Assembly (NCBI RefSeq): GCF_039538365.1
Contig: NZ_BAABCA010000004.1
Span: forward strand, 496,001-560,000
Reading direction: 5' to 3'
Length of the DNA: 64,000 nt
DNA from: Postechiella marina
GTDB lineage: Bacteria; Bacteroidota; Bacteroidia; Flavobacteriales; Flavobacteriaceae
This document shows positions 1-8,733 of the stretch, piece by piece (within the stretch, counting starts at the first letter, position 1; every line of letters begins with the position of its first letter). The notes beneath the pieces were generated by a model. It ran no database searches. It had not been told where the DNA came from and saw nothing but the letters and a program-made list of their open reading frames with translations. Made by a program: the position numbers and the translations under genes.

Positions 1-39
1 CTGCGTTTCAATAATAACTTCATTAATCACTCTTAATAC

Positions 40-1068
40 ATGGGCTTTTTTGATTTCTTAACCGAAGAAATTGCAATAGATTTAGGTACTGCAAACACAC
101 TTATTATTCATAACGACAAGGTTGTTGTTGATGCGCCATCTATTGTGGCTCGCGACAGAATATCTGGAAAAATAATAGCTGTTGGTCAAGAAGCTAGTTT
201 AATGCAAGGTAAAACGCATGAAAACATAAAAACTATTCGCCCCTTAAAAGATGGTGTAATTGCAGATTTTGATGCTTCGGAGCAAATGATTAGTATGTTT
301 ATTAAAAACATACCAGCTTTAAAAAAGAAATTTTTCACCCCAGCTTTACGCATGGTAGTTTGTATTCCATCTGGAATTACAGAGGTAGAAATGCGTGCGG
401 TAAAAGAATCTTGCGAACGTGTTAATGGTAAAGAGGTATACTTAATTCACGAGCCTATGGCTGCAGCTATTGGTATTGGTGTAGATATTATGCAACCTAA
501 AGGAAATATGGTTGTAGATATAGGTGGCGGTACTACAGAAATTGCTGTTATTGCTCTAGGTGGTATTGTTTGCGACAAATCTGTTAAAATTGCAGGTGAT
601 GTATTTACAAACGATATTGTTTATTACATGCGTACACAACACAATTTATATGTTGGAGAACGTACTGCTGAAAAAATAAAAATACAAATTGGTGCTGCTA
701 CTGAAGATTTAGAGCTACCACCAGAAGATATGAGTGTACAAGGTAGAGATTTATTAACAGGAAAACCGAAACAAGTTTCTATTTCTTATAGAGAAATTGC
801 AAAAGCTTTAGATAAATCTATTTTACGTATTGAAGATGCAGTAATGGAAACTCTATCTCAAACTCCTCCAGAATTAGCTGCCGATATTTATAATACGGGT
901 ATTTATTTAGCTGGTGGTGGTTCTATGCTTCGCGGACTAGACAAACGTTTATCGCAAAAAACAGATTTACCTGTTTATATTGCAGAAGATCCTTTAAGAG
1001 CTGTAGTTCGTGGTACAGGTATTACACTTAAAAATTTACCTAAATACAAAAGTGTATTGATAAAATAA
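40..1068 (+). CDS. mreB: Rod-shape actin homologue MreB
   Basis: MreB is the cytoplasmic actin-like filament that organises the elongation machinery for side-wall peptidoglycan. The 342-residue product has the usual family length and shows the actin-fold nucleotide sites: phosphate 1 IDLGTANT (residues 13-20), phosphate 2 DIGGGTTEIAV (160-170) and the adenosine loop AGGGSML (291-297). The hydrophobic MGFFDFL start is a likely membrane contact and supports this ATG. It heads a same-strand run mreB-mreC-mreD-PBP2-rodA, the classical elongasome order. The first 39 bases of the window contain no convincing TAnnTTTG box, so its promoter is probably further left or inside the upstream gene. Confidence 0.97.
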   Translation: MGFFDFLTEEIAIDLGTANTLIIHNDKVVVDAPSIVARDRISGKIIAVGQEASLMQGKTHENIKTIRPLKDGVIADFDASEQMISMFIKNIPALKKKFFTPALRMVVCIPSGITEVEMRAVKESCERVNGKEVYLIHEPMAAAIGIGVDIMQPKGNMVVDIGGGTTEIAVIALGGIVCDKSVKIAGDVFTNDIVYYMRTQHNLYVGERTAEKIKIQIGAATEDLELPPEDMSVQGRDLLTGKPKQVSISYREIAKALDKSILRIEDAVMETLSQTPPELAADIYNTGIYLAGGGSMLRGLDKRLSQKTDLPVYIAEDPLRAVVRGTGITLKNLPKYKSVLIK

Positions 1069-1093
1069 AAAGCATTAAAATAGGTTTTACCCC

Positions 1094-1912
1094 ATGCAGC
1101 AGATTATAAATTTTATAATACGAAACAAATTGTTTTTGTTGTTTCTATTGCTGTTTTCTATATCTCTTATTTTTACAATTCAATCGCATTCTTACCATAA
1201 GAGTAAGTTTATAAATTCTGCGAATTTTTTATCTGGAGGTCTATACAACACAATTAATAATACAAGCCAATATTTAAATTTAAAGTCTCAAAATAAACTT
1301 TTAGTAGAAGAAAATAACACTTTAAAATCTATACTTTACAATAGCGAAACTGCAATAGATTCTGTTATTTTAGATTCTACAACTGCAAAAACTTATAAAT
1401 TTAGCACAGCCAATATTATAAAAAACAGCTACTCTGGCACAGATAACATTTTACTTTTAAACAAAGGTAAAAACGATAGTATTAAACAAGATTTTGGTGT
1501 GGTTACCACAAAAGGTATTGTAGGTATAATAGATCGTGTAAGCAGCAACTATGCTACTGTTATTTCTATTCTAAATACCACAAATAAAATTAGCGCACAG
1601 TTAAAAAAAACAAATCATTTTGGATCTTTGGTCTGGAATGGTAACTCACCTAATATTATACAATTAATAGACGTAGAAAAAATAGCACCCGTAGCAAAAG
1701 GAGACACTATAATAACTTCTGGAAGATCGTCTATTTTTCCTAAAGGCATTCCTATAGGTACTATAAAAGATTTTGAATTAGATGCTGCCGAAAATTATTA
1801 CGAAATAAACATTGCTTTATTTAACGACATGACTAACATAGAGCATGTTTATATTATAGAGAATAGAGATATTCTAGAAATTAACAATTTACTAAACGAA
1901 AATAATGAATAA
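1094..1912 (+). CDS. mreC: Rod-shape determining protein MreC
   Basis: MreC is a single-pass inner-membrane protein whose periplasmic domain scaffolds PBP2 and RodA. The 272-residue product has a short cytoplasmic start, one transmembrane segment at about residues 11-30, a coiled-coil-like stretch at about 55-80 rich in Leu, Glu and Asn, and then the beta-rich MreC domain with the family-like GVVTTKGIVGIID segment. It follows mreB by 25 bases, and its stop codon overlaps the mreD start by 8 bases, so the two are probably translationally coupled. Length and order fit the family; assignment is secure. Confidence 0.94.
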   Translation: MQQIINFIIRNKLFLLFLLLFSISLIFTIQSHSYHKSKFINSANFLSGGLYNTINNTSQYLNLKSQNKLLVEENNTLKSILYNSETAIDSVILDSTTAKTYKFSTANIIKNSYSGTDNILLLNKGKNDSIKQDFGVVTTKGIVGIIDRVSSNYATVISILNTTNKISAQLKKTNHFGSLVWNGNSPNIIQLIDVEKIAPVAKGDTIITSGRSSIFPKGIPIGTIKDFELDAAENYYEINIALFNDMTNIEHVYIIENRDILEINNLLNENNE

Positions 1913-2405
1913 GGTAATATCTATACATACCATTCGCTTTTTCGTACTTATACTTGCCCAAGTTTTAATATGCAACCATATAAATTTTATGGGTAATATA
2001 AACCCCTATGTTTATATTTTATTTGTTGCCTTTTACCCTGTTCAAAACAACCGCTTATTGTTTCTCTTTTTTAGTTTCTTGTTAGGTATATCAATCGATA
2101 TGCTTGCAGATAGTGGAGGTATTCATGCTGCATCTATATTAACCATTGCTTATGCACGCCCAATTTTTTTAAAGTTTGCTTTTGGATCTATGTATCATAA
2201 TATAAAATTTGATTCAACAGAATTAGGTTCAAAAATAACATATATAGCACTGCTTACTATTCTGCATCACTTTATATTTTTCTCTTTAGAAGTTTTTAGT
2301 ATTTCTAAAACAATTTTAGTGCTTCAAAAGACGTTATTCTCAAGTATATTTACTATTTTATTGTGTGTCATATTATCTATTATTTTTAGCAGAAACACGA
2401 AGTAA
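1905..2405 (+). CDS. mreD: Rod-shape determining protein MreD
   Basis: A 166-residue, almost entirely hydrophobic protein with about five predicted membrane segments, matching MreD, the integral-membrane partner of MreC. Sequence identity of MreD is low across phyla, so the call rests on size, membrane topology and its position between mreC and the PBP2 gene. The ATG lies inside the last codons of mreC (8-base overlap). An 82-base gap follows before the next gene, which contains a perfect AT-only inverted repeat at 2436-2456. Confidence 0.88.
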   Translation: MNKVISIHTIRFFVLILAQVLICNHINFMGNINPYVYILFVAFYPVQNNRLLFLFFSFLLGISIDMLADSGGIHAASILTIAYARPIFLKFAFGSMYHNIKFDSTELGSKITYIALLTILHHFIFFSLEVFSISKTILVLQKTLFSSIFTILLCVILSIIFSRNTK

Positions 2406-2488
2406 ATAAAAATGTCATTTATTGATAGATTCTTTAATAATTTTTAAAAAATTATTTGACCTTTGCATCCTATTAAAATATAATTAAC

Positions 2489-4429
2489 TTGAGACAAATC
2501 TTACTATTTCTTACCATTATACTTACTGGGTTTTTGTTTTTAGCAAGACTCTTTTATCTTCAAGTATACTCATCCGATACTTATAGCATAGAAAACGACA
2601 ATGCTATAAGAAAAGTATACGATTATCCTAAACGAGGTTTTGTTTACGACAGGAATGGTAAATTATTAGTAGCCAATCAGCCTTCTTACGATGTTATGGT
2701 TATACCTCGCGAAGTAGAACCTTTAGACACATTAGAGTTTTGTGCCCTTTTAAAAATTGATAAAGAAAAATTTATAAAAACCTACAATAAAGCTAAGCAT
2801 TATTCCCCAAGGCTATCTTCTGTTTTCCAATCTCATATTTCTAAAGAAGATTATGCTGTTTTACAAGAAAAAATGCGAAAATTTAGAGGGTTTTATATTC
2901 AAAAAAGATCTTTAAGAAAATACGAGACTACAATAGGCGCTAATGTTTTAGGCGATATTGGAGAAGTAAATAATGCTGTTATTAATAGAGACTCCTATTA
3001 CAAAATGGGAGATTTAATAGGTTTACAAGGTGTCGAAGCATCTTACGAAGAAATTTTAAGAGGAGCTAAAGGTATTAAACACATTCAAAAAGATAGATTT
3101 AACAGAAATATTGGTCCGTATAAAAACGGTAAATTCGATACCATTCCAGAACAAGGAAAAGACATTACAATAACCATAGACTCTAAATTACAAGCCTATG
3201 GCGAATTATTAATGCGTAATAAAAGAGGAGGTATTATAGCTATAGAACCTAGCTCTGGAGAAATACTATCCATGGTTTCTGCGCCTTCATACAACCCCAA
3301 CCTTTTAGTTGGTAGAGAGCGTTCTAAAAACTTTACTAAACTTTATTACGATACCATAGCAAAACCACTATTCGACCGTGGTTTAAAAGCACAATATGCT
3401 CCAGGGTCTCCTTTTAAAGTATTAAACGCCCTAGTTGCTTTACAAGAAAATGTTGTAACAACAGAAGATAAGTTTAAATGTAGAATGGGGTATTATTTAG
3501 GTAGCAAAAAACTAACTGGTTGTCACCACCATAAAAGTCCGTTAAGTATGAACGAGGGTATTGCTCAATCTTGCAATGCCTACTTTGCTAATGTATACCG
3601 ACGCATTATTGAAAAATATGACAAACCAGCTGACGGAATGGATGCTTGGAGCAAGCATATAAAAAGTTTTGGACTAGGAAATTATCTGGGCTACGATTTA
3701 AAAATTGGTAACAAAGGAAGAATTCCTGATGGTGCTTTTTATGACAGATGGTATGGTAAAAACAGGTGGGCTGCAACCTACAATATATCTAACGCCATAG
3801 GCCAAGGAGAAGTAGAGGCAACACCCATACAACTCGCAAACATGGTTGCAGCTATTGGCAATCGTGGATACTTTTATACCCCACACATTATTAAACATAT
3901 TGAAGGAGACACAATAAACTCTAATTACACAACACCTAAATACACCACTATAGACAAACAACATTTTGAACCTGCTGTACAAGGTATGTTTGATGTTTAC
4001 AATAAAGGAACTGCAGTTGCTTTAAAAGTAAAGGGTATAGATATTTGCGGAAAAACAGGTACCGCAGAAAACTTTATGAAAATTGATGGTAAAAAACAAC
4101 AATTAACAGACCACTCTATTTTTGTTGCTTTTGCGCCCAAAGACAATCCGAAAATAGCTATAGCTGTTTTTGTGGAAAACGGATATTGGGGAAGCCGATT
4201 TGCAGGTAAAATTGCAAGTTTAATGATAGAAAAATACATCAATAACACCATTACAAGAACAGATTTAGAAGAATGGATTTTAAAGCATAGTTTAGAAAAC
4301 GAATATAAAAAACCATATCTAGACCAACCTCTTAAAATAAACGGAAATACAACCTTACAAATTATAGAAGAACAAGAGTATTATCAATTAAAAAAGGCGC
4401 TTAAAAAAATAAACGCCATTTCAAGTTAA
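2489..4429 (+). CDS. mrdA: Penicillin-binding protein 2, elongation transpeptidase
   Basis: This is the monofunctional class B transpeptidase that cross-links peptidoglycan during elongation, working with RodA. The 646-residue protein has an N-terminal membrane anchor (about residues 4-24), a PBP dimerisation domain (about 45-210) and a transpeptidase domain with all three active-site motifs: SPFK (S307, K310), SCN (361-363) and KTG (522-524). The start is a TTG codon; the next in-frame ATG would remove the membrane anchor, so TTG is chosen. Its TAA overlaps the ATG of rodA by one base (TAATG), indicating coupling. The KRGFVYDRNG motif typical of PBP2 is at about 48-57. Confidence 0.96.
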   Translation: MRQILLFLTIILTGFLFLARLFYLQVYSSDTYSIENDNAIRKVYDYPKRGFVYDRNGKLLVANQPSYDVMVIPREVEPLDTLEFCALLKIDKEKFIKTYNKAKHYSPRLSSVFQSHISKEDYAVLQEKMRKFRGFYIQKRSLRKYETTIGANVLGDIGEVNNAVINRDSYYKMGDLIGLQGVEASYEEILRGAKGIKHIQKDRFNRNIGPYKNGKFDTIPEQGKDITITIDSKLQAYGELLMRNKRGGIIAIEPSSGEILSMVSAPSYNPNLLVGRERSKNFTKLYYDTIAKPLFDRGLKAQYAPGSPFKVLNALVALQENVVTTEDKFKCRMGYYLGSKKLTGCHHHKSPLSMNEGIAQSCNAYFANVYRRIIEKYDKPADGMDAWSKHIKSFGLGNYLGYDLKIGNKGRIPDGAFYDRWYGKNRWAATYNISNAIGQGEVEATPIQLANMVAAIGNRGYFYTPHIIKHIEGDTINSNYTTPKYTTIDKQHFEPAVQGMFDVYNKGTAVALKVKGIDICGKTGTAENFMKIDGKKQQLTDHSIFVAFAPKDNPKIAIAVFVENGYWGSRFAGKIASLMIEKYINNTITRTDLEEWILKHSLENEYKKPYLDQPLKINGNTTLQIIEEQEYYQLKKALKKINAISS

Positions 4430-5706
4430 TGATTAGAAACAGCAACAAACATTTTAAATTCGACTGGATTACTATTACCCTTTTTCTATTATTAACAGGT
4501 TTTGGCTGGTTAAATATATTATCGGCTTCACACTCTGGCAACGTAATAGAATATCTAGATTTTTCGCAACCCTACGGTAAACAACTCATGTTTATATTTT
4601 TAACCTTTGGGTTAATTATTTTATTGCTAGCCATAGAGTCTAAGTTTTACGAGCGGTTTTCTAGTCTAATTTACATAGTCTCCATGCTGTCGCTTGTAGG
4701 CCTCTTTATTTTTGGTAAAAATGTAAATGGAGCCACCTCTTGGTATGGCATTGGAGGCATGACATTGCAGCCCAGTGAATTTGCCAAAGCAGCCACCGCA
4801 CTTGCTGTTGCTAAGTATGTAAGTGATTTAAATACTGATATTAAAAATTTTAAAGATCAACTTAAAACATTTGTAATAATAATTACACCTGCCTTATTAG
4901 TTTTATTACAAAACGATACAGGTAGTACCATTGTTTATGCTGCTTTTTTCTTTGTACTTTACCGAGAAGGTTTACCTAAAGTATATTTAACACTTGGCCT
5001 TGCTGCCACATTAATAGCTGTTTTATCTTTAAAATTTGGTGCTATTATTACTAGTGTTATAGCCTCGTTAATTATTGCTACTTTTCATTTTTTAAGCAGA
5101 AAAAAGCCACCAATAATACAATCTATTTTAGCATTAATAGTATGTATTGTTATATCTGTTAGTATTAAATTTTTCTATCAAAATATTTTACAACCACACC
5201 AACAAGACAGAATAAGTTTGTGGTTGCGTCTAGAAAAAGACCCAGTAAAACTTAAACAAATGAAAAAAACTTTTGCCTACAACCTTAATGAATCTGAAAA
5301 AGCTATTAGTTCTGGAGGTGTTACAGGTAAAGGGTTTATGGAAGGAACAAGAACTACGGGTAAGTTTGTACCAGAACAACATACAGATTATATATTTAGT
5401 ACAGTGGGCGAAGAATGGGGATTTATAGGTACCTCGTTTGTTGTTATTGTATTTATTTTATTATTACTACGCATTTTACATTTAGCCGAGTTACAAAAAT
5501 CTCAATTTAGTCGCGTTTATGGCTATGGAGTAGCAGCCATTATTTTTATGCACTTTTTAATTAATATAGGCATGGTTATGGGTTTAATTCCAACTATAGG
5601 AATACCGCTACCTTTATTTAGCTACGGTGGTTCTGGGCTTTGGGCATTTACCATATTAATATTTATATTTATAAAACTAGACTCTAATAGGATTAACGAA
5701 TGGTAA
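4429..5706 (+). CDS. rodA: RodA, SEDS peptidoglycan glycosyltransferase
   Basis: RodA is the polytopic SEDS-family enzyme that polymerises lipid II in the elongasome and pairs with PBP2, encoded immediately upstream. The 425-residue protein has about ten membrane segments, the extracellular VPEQHTDYIFSTVGEEWGF block characteristic of RodA/FtsW/SpoVE (roughly residues 310-330) and the C-terminal LPLFSYGGSGL signature. It shares one base with the mrdA stop codon. RodA rather than FtsW is chosen because of the mre/PBP2 context. Confidence 0.95.
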   Translation: MIRNSNKHFKFDWITITLFLLLTGFGWLNILSASHSGNVIEYLDFSQPYGKQLMFIFLTFGLIILLLAIESKFYERFSSLIYIVSMLSLVGLFIFGKNVNGATSWYGIGGMTLQPSEFAKAATALAVAKYVSDLNTDIKNFKDQLKTFVIIITPALLVLLQNDTGSTIVYAAFFFVLYREGLPKVYLTLGLAATLIAVLSLKFGAIITSVIASLIIATFHFLSRKKPPIIQSILALIVCIVISVSIKFFYQNILQPHQQDRISLWLRLEKDPVKLKQMKKTFAYNLNESEKAISSGGVTGKGFMEGTRTTGKFVPEQHTDYIFSTVGEEWGFIGTSFVVIVFILLLLRILHLAELQKSQFSRVYGYGVAAIIFMHFLINIGMVMGLIPTIGIPLPLFSYGGSGLWAFTILIFIFIKLDSNRINEW

Positions 5707-5736
5707 CAAAAATTAGCATTAACAACATGTATTAAA

Positions 5737-6360
5737 ATGATAAAGAACTTCTTTATAGTTATAACATTTTTATTTATACTTGGCTGCTCTGGATCTAAAA
5801 ACTTAAAAGCCTCTTTATTTACTTCGCAAGAAAGCGCTTTAATAATGAATGCAGATAGCTTAAAACCTATGCGTATTTATAAAATTAACAACAAAAAAGA
5901 TTCCCTTTTACTTCGCTCTAAAAGCAATTACATAAATCCTGATGCTAATAATATTGAGCTTAATCATTTTATAAAACGCCTTTATGCTACAGTAAGAGAT
6001 AGCATGTCTATGGGCGTAGGCATTGCAGCTCCACAAGTTGGCATATTAAAAAATATTATTTGGGTACAACGTTTTGATAAAGACCTTTTTCCTTTTGAAG
6101 TCTATTTAAATCCTAAAATAACATCGTATTCAGATAAAAAGCAAACGGTAAAAGAAGGTTGTTTATCTATACCCAATAGAAGCGACACCTTAAACAGTAG
6201 ACATTTTAAAATTACCATTTCCTACGATACCTTGACGTCCAGACAGAAAACGGAAACGATTGAAGGTTTTACTGCTGTAATATTTCAACACGAAATAGAT
6301 CATTTAAATGGTATTCTTTATCTAGATCATCTAAAAAAAGATATATCAGACACCAAATAA
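5737..6360 (+). CDS. Exported lipoprotein with peptide-deformylase fold
   Basis: The 207-residue product contains the three peptide-deformylase motifs in order: GVGIAAPQ (93-100), EGCLS (140-144) and QHEIDH (184-189). The metal ligands C142, H185 and H189 and catalytic E186 are therefore all present. Unlike housekeeping deformylase it begins with a hydrophobic signal and a lipobox ending ILGC (C17), so it is predicted to be exported and lipid-anchored. About 70 residues separate the lipobox from the core. Deformylase normally acts in the cytoplasm on nascent formyl-methionine; the substrate here is unknown. It follows rodA by 30 bases and ends 10 bases before the convergent gldC. It is presumably not the only deformylase of the cell, since the essential enzyme should be cytoplasmic. 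Confidence 0.85.
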   Translation: MIKNFFIVITFLFILGCSGSKNLKASLFTSQESALIMNADSLKPMRIYKINNKKDSLLLRSKSNYINPDANNIELNHFIKRLYATVRDSMSMGVGIAAPQVGILKNIIWVQRFDKDLFPFEVYLNPKITSYSDKKQTVKEGCLSIPNRSDTLNSRHFKITISYDTLTSRQKTETIEGFTAVIFQHEIDHLNGILYLDHLKKDISDTK

Positions 6361-6370
6361 ACACTATCTT

Positions 6371-6706
6371 TTACTTTTTAATTTCTAGTTTTTCTGCAAA
6401 ATAATCGCAAAAATCTTTCATTGTAGCTGTCATTTTTTCGTCTTGAGTCGCTCTTTTAAAAGTATCACTCATAGCTACAAGTGTTTGATGAAAAAACACC
6501 TTCATTTCATCAACAGGCATGTCTTTTGTCCATAAATCTATTCTTAACGATTCTTGAGTCTTAGAGTCCCAAACAGACAACATCATCGCTTTAGCCTCTT
6601 CATTTGTTATACCGCCATCTTGCGCAGTCCAACTTAACTTCTCTGGCACTCGATTTTCATCAAGTTCAACATTTAGTTCTATTTTAGATGTTATTTTATT
6701 AGCCAT
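6371..6706 (-). CDS. gldC: Gliding motility protein GldC
   Basis: This 111-residue soluble protein matches GldC in size and in its start (MANKITSKIELNVELDENR), in the W-rich segment SWTAQDGGITNEEAKAMMLS, and in its tandem arrangement after gldB. GldC is a small accessory protein of flavobacterial gliding; in the type species its loss reduces gliding without abolishing it. It starts 2 bases after the gldB stop and is probably co-transcribed with it. The biochemical role is not established. Confidence 0.92.
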   Translation of the reverse strand: MANKITSKIELNVELDENRVPEKLSWTAQDGGITNEEAKAMMLSVWDSKTQESLRIDLWTKDMPVDEMKVFFHQTLVAMSDTFKRATQDEKMTATMKDFCDYFAEKLEIKK

Positions 6707-6708
6707 TT

Positions 6709-7671
6709 TTATTTACGGGGTTTAAACTTCGAATTATTAAAAATCTCTTCTGTACTTGTTATCATTAAATCTTTTAAAGACACTTCATTTTGCTGCATAT
6801 AAGCTCTTACTATTTGCCAACCCATATATTGCCCTAGCCTACCAGGAGAATCTGCATCTATTTCTTCTAAATAAAATTTAGAAAATGGAGCAGGATTTAT
6901 AAACCTACTAGGCAGCTTAGAGTCTGTACTAAACAACAATTCACGTTCTACAAAATAGCGCCAAATATAATTTTCGTTGGCCATAGCCCAATTAAATTGC
7001 TGGTTGGTATAGCCTATACGCTCTGCTTCGGTTTTAAAAGGAATAACTTTATCTTTAAAATACAATTGCTTTCCAAAATATATCATTTCGTCTAACAATG
7101 TTTTTTTCTCTTTTTGAAATGCATACTTATCAGCATATTTGGCTGCTAAATCTACAACCACTTGATCTTTACTTAAATTTGCTCTTATAAATTTCTGTAT
7201 GCTTTGATAATATTCGTGGTTACTACCTAAATAAGTATCAGTAGATATTAAAGCAATCGTATCTGTTACAAACACTTTATTTCTATAATCAACAAAAGAT
7301 GTTGTAGTAATCACTCTAGGAACAGAAAATTCTGGAAAATAATACTTTAAATGGTTAAATAAAGATTCTATTTCTTGTTCTGTAGAGCTAAAATCGGCAA
7401 ACACCTTTTCTACCTCACCATAAAGCTGCTTTTGCAAAGTATCTTGCATTTTAGCGATCCAAAAGGTATCGCTATATTTTTCTGAAAACATAAACGGATA
7501 ATGCTTCTTAATTTTTGGTAAATCTTTAATATCTGCTTCAGCAAATAATTTATCAAAACGTTCAACCGTAATATTTGTATCTATTTTAGCTATATTTTGT
7601 TCTAATTGCGATTCTTTTTTACAAGAAGCAACACCAAGTACAATAATAAAAAGGGTAATAAATTTTCTCAT
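6709..7671 (-). CDS. gldB: Gliding motility lipoprotein GldB
   Basis: GldB is a lipoprotein required for gliding in flavobacteria. Starting at the ATG at 7671 gives 320 residues opening with MRKFITLFIIVLGVASCKK, a clean lipoprotein signal with cysteine 17. An in-frame upstream extension to 7743 would put 24 polar residues before this signal and is rejected. The rest matches GldB in size and in segments such as TNITVERFDKLF and GRLGQYMGWQIVRAYMQ. gldB and gldC form a two-gene operon divergent from nadE, separated by about 170 bases that contain at least the nadE promoter. Confidence 0.93.
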   Translation of the reverse strand: MRKFITLFIIVLGVASCKKESQLEQNIAKIDTNITVERFDKLFAEADIKDLPKIKKHYPFMFSEKYSDTFWIAKMQDTLQKQLYGEVEKVFADFSSTEQEIESLFNHLKYYFPEFSVPRVITTTSFVDYRNKVFVTDTIALISTDTYLGSNHEYYQSIQKFIRANLSKDQVVVDLAAKYADKYAFQKEKKTLLDEMIYFGKQLYFKDKVIPFKTEAERIGYTNQQFNWAMANENYIWRYFVERELLFSTDSKLPSRFINPAPFSKFYLEEIDADSPGRLGQYMGWQIVRAYMQQNEVSLKDLMITSTEEIFNNSKFKPRK

Positions 7672-7798
7672 GTGCAAACCTATATATGCCAAGCTGGTTG
7701 TTATGTTACAACCATGTATATAGTCCATCTTTTTTTTACTCAACGCATTTCATATAAAACTTAAACGTTATAAATTTTTATTAATTGAGTGATTCTTT

Positions 7799-7806
7799 TA
7801 TTTTTG
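7799..7806 (+). promoter_or_regulatory. Candidate -7 box of nadE
   Basis: TATTTTTG matches the Bacteroidota -7 consensus TAnnTTTG and lies 38 bases before the chosen nadE ATG. No TTG is found about 20 bases upstream, so only half of the promoter consensus is met. The box lies inside the upstream in-frame TTG extension of nadE, supporting the downstream start. Confidence 0.4.
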
Positions 7807-7844
7807 TTAGCAAAGGTACTATTCTTATATTAAATTTATTTCAT

Positions 7845-8633
7845 ATGCATACAGAAAAAGTTGTTGATCATATTGTAAACTGGTTAAAAAATTATGCGAC
7901 AAAAGCAGGAGTAAATGGTTTTGTTGTTGGGGTTTCTGGCGGAATTGATTCTGCAGTAACATCTACACTATGTGCAAAAACAGGCTTAAATGTATTGTGT
8001 ATAGAAATGCCTATTCACCAAGCTCAAAGCCATGTAACTAGAGCACAAGAACATATGGCATTGTTAGAAAACAACTTTAGCAACGTAAGCACCACAAGAA
8101 CAGATTTAACTCCTGTTTTTGAAGAGTTTAAAACCGAAGTGTTTTTTGATGGAGACCAAGCTACAGTAGATATGGCATTAGCTAATACCAGAGCGCGTTT
8201 AAGAATGACCACTTTGTATTATTATGCTGGACTTTACAAACTTTTAGTTGCAGGCACAGGTAATAAAGTTGAAGATTTTGGTGTTGGTTTTTATACTAAA
8301 TATGGAGATGGAGGTGTAGATTTAAGTCCGATAGCCGATTTATTAAAATCTGAAGTCTATAAAATAGGTGAATTTCTTAACGTCCCAGATTCCATACTTA
8401 ATGCTGCTCCAAGTGATGGGCTTTTTGGAGACACAAGAAGCGATGAAGACCAAATAGGAGCGTCGTATCCAGAACTAGAATGGGCTATGAAAATGGATGA
8501 TGAAGGCAAGACTGAAAATGACTTTTCTGACAGAGAAAAAGAAGTGTTTAAAATTTACAAACGCTTTAACACTGCTAATAAACACAAAATGATTGCTATA
8601 CCAATTTGCGAAATTCCTGACAATCTTATTTGA
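7845..8633 (+). CDS. nadE: NAD(+) synthetase NadE, ammonia/glutamine-dependent core
   Basis: NadE amidates nicotinic acid adenine dinucleotide to NAD in the last step of NAD synthesis. Translation from the ATG at 7845 gives 262 residues, beginning MHTEKVVDHIVNW. The adenylation P-loop SGGIDS is at residues 31-36, followed by VAGTGNKVEDFGVGFYTKYGDGG and the DGLFGDTRSDEDQ segment characteristic of the family. There is no glutaminase domain, so ammonia is the likely nitrogen donor. A TTG-initiated extension from 7785 adds 20 residues but overlaps the putative promoter and is rejected. It is divergent from gldB. Confidence 0.93.
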   Translation: MHTEKVVDHIVNWLKNYATKAGVNGFVVGVSGGIDSAVTSTLCAKTGLNVLCIEMPIHQAQSHVTRAQEHMALLENNFSNVSTTRTDLTPVFEEFKTEVFFDGDQATVDMALANTRARLRMTTLYYYAGLYKLLVAGTGNKVEDFGVGFYTKYGDGGVDLSPIADLLKSEVYKIGEFLNVPDSILNAAPSDGLFGDTRSDEDQIGASYPELEWAMKMDDEGKTENDFSDREKEVFKIYKRFNTANKHKMIAIPICEIPDNLI

Positions 8634-8636
8634 ACT

Positions 8637-8667
8637 TTGTTATATTCGTAAATTTTTCTTACTTTTA
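8637..8667 (+). promoter_or_regulatory. Candidate promoter of the NarL-type regulator
   Basis: A -33 TTG (8637-8639) and TACTTTTA (8660-8667), one base off TAnnTTTG, are separated by 20 bases, the optimal spacing in this phylum. Transcription would start near 8674, giving a leader of about 60 bases. The leader contains CTTAGG (8671-8676) and CCTAAG (8726-8731), which could pair next to the start codon. Confidence 0.45.
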
Positions 8668-8733
8668 CACCTTAGGAACTCTCTCAATCATAGATTAACT
8701 ACAAATCATGATAATTAAAACCACCCCTAAGAT

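Noticed and set aside
2436..2456. Perfect AT-only palindrome AATAATTTTT-A-AAAAATTATT between mreD and PBP2
   Set aside because: Contains no GC pair and no T-run follows, so neither terminator nor operator can be supported; AT-rich chance is possible.
7672..7743. N-terminal extension of gldB
   Set aside because: The extra 24 residues would precede a complete lipoprotein signal; ATG at 7671 gives the usual length.
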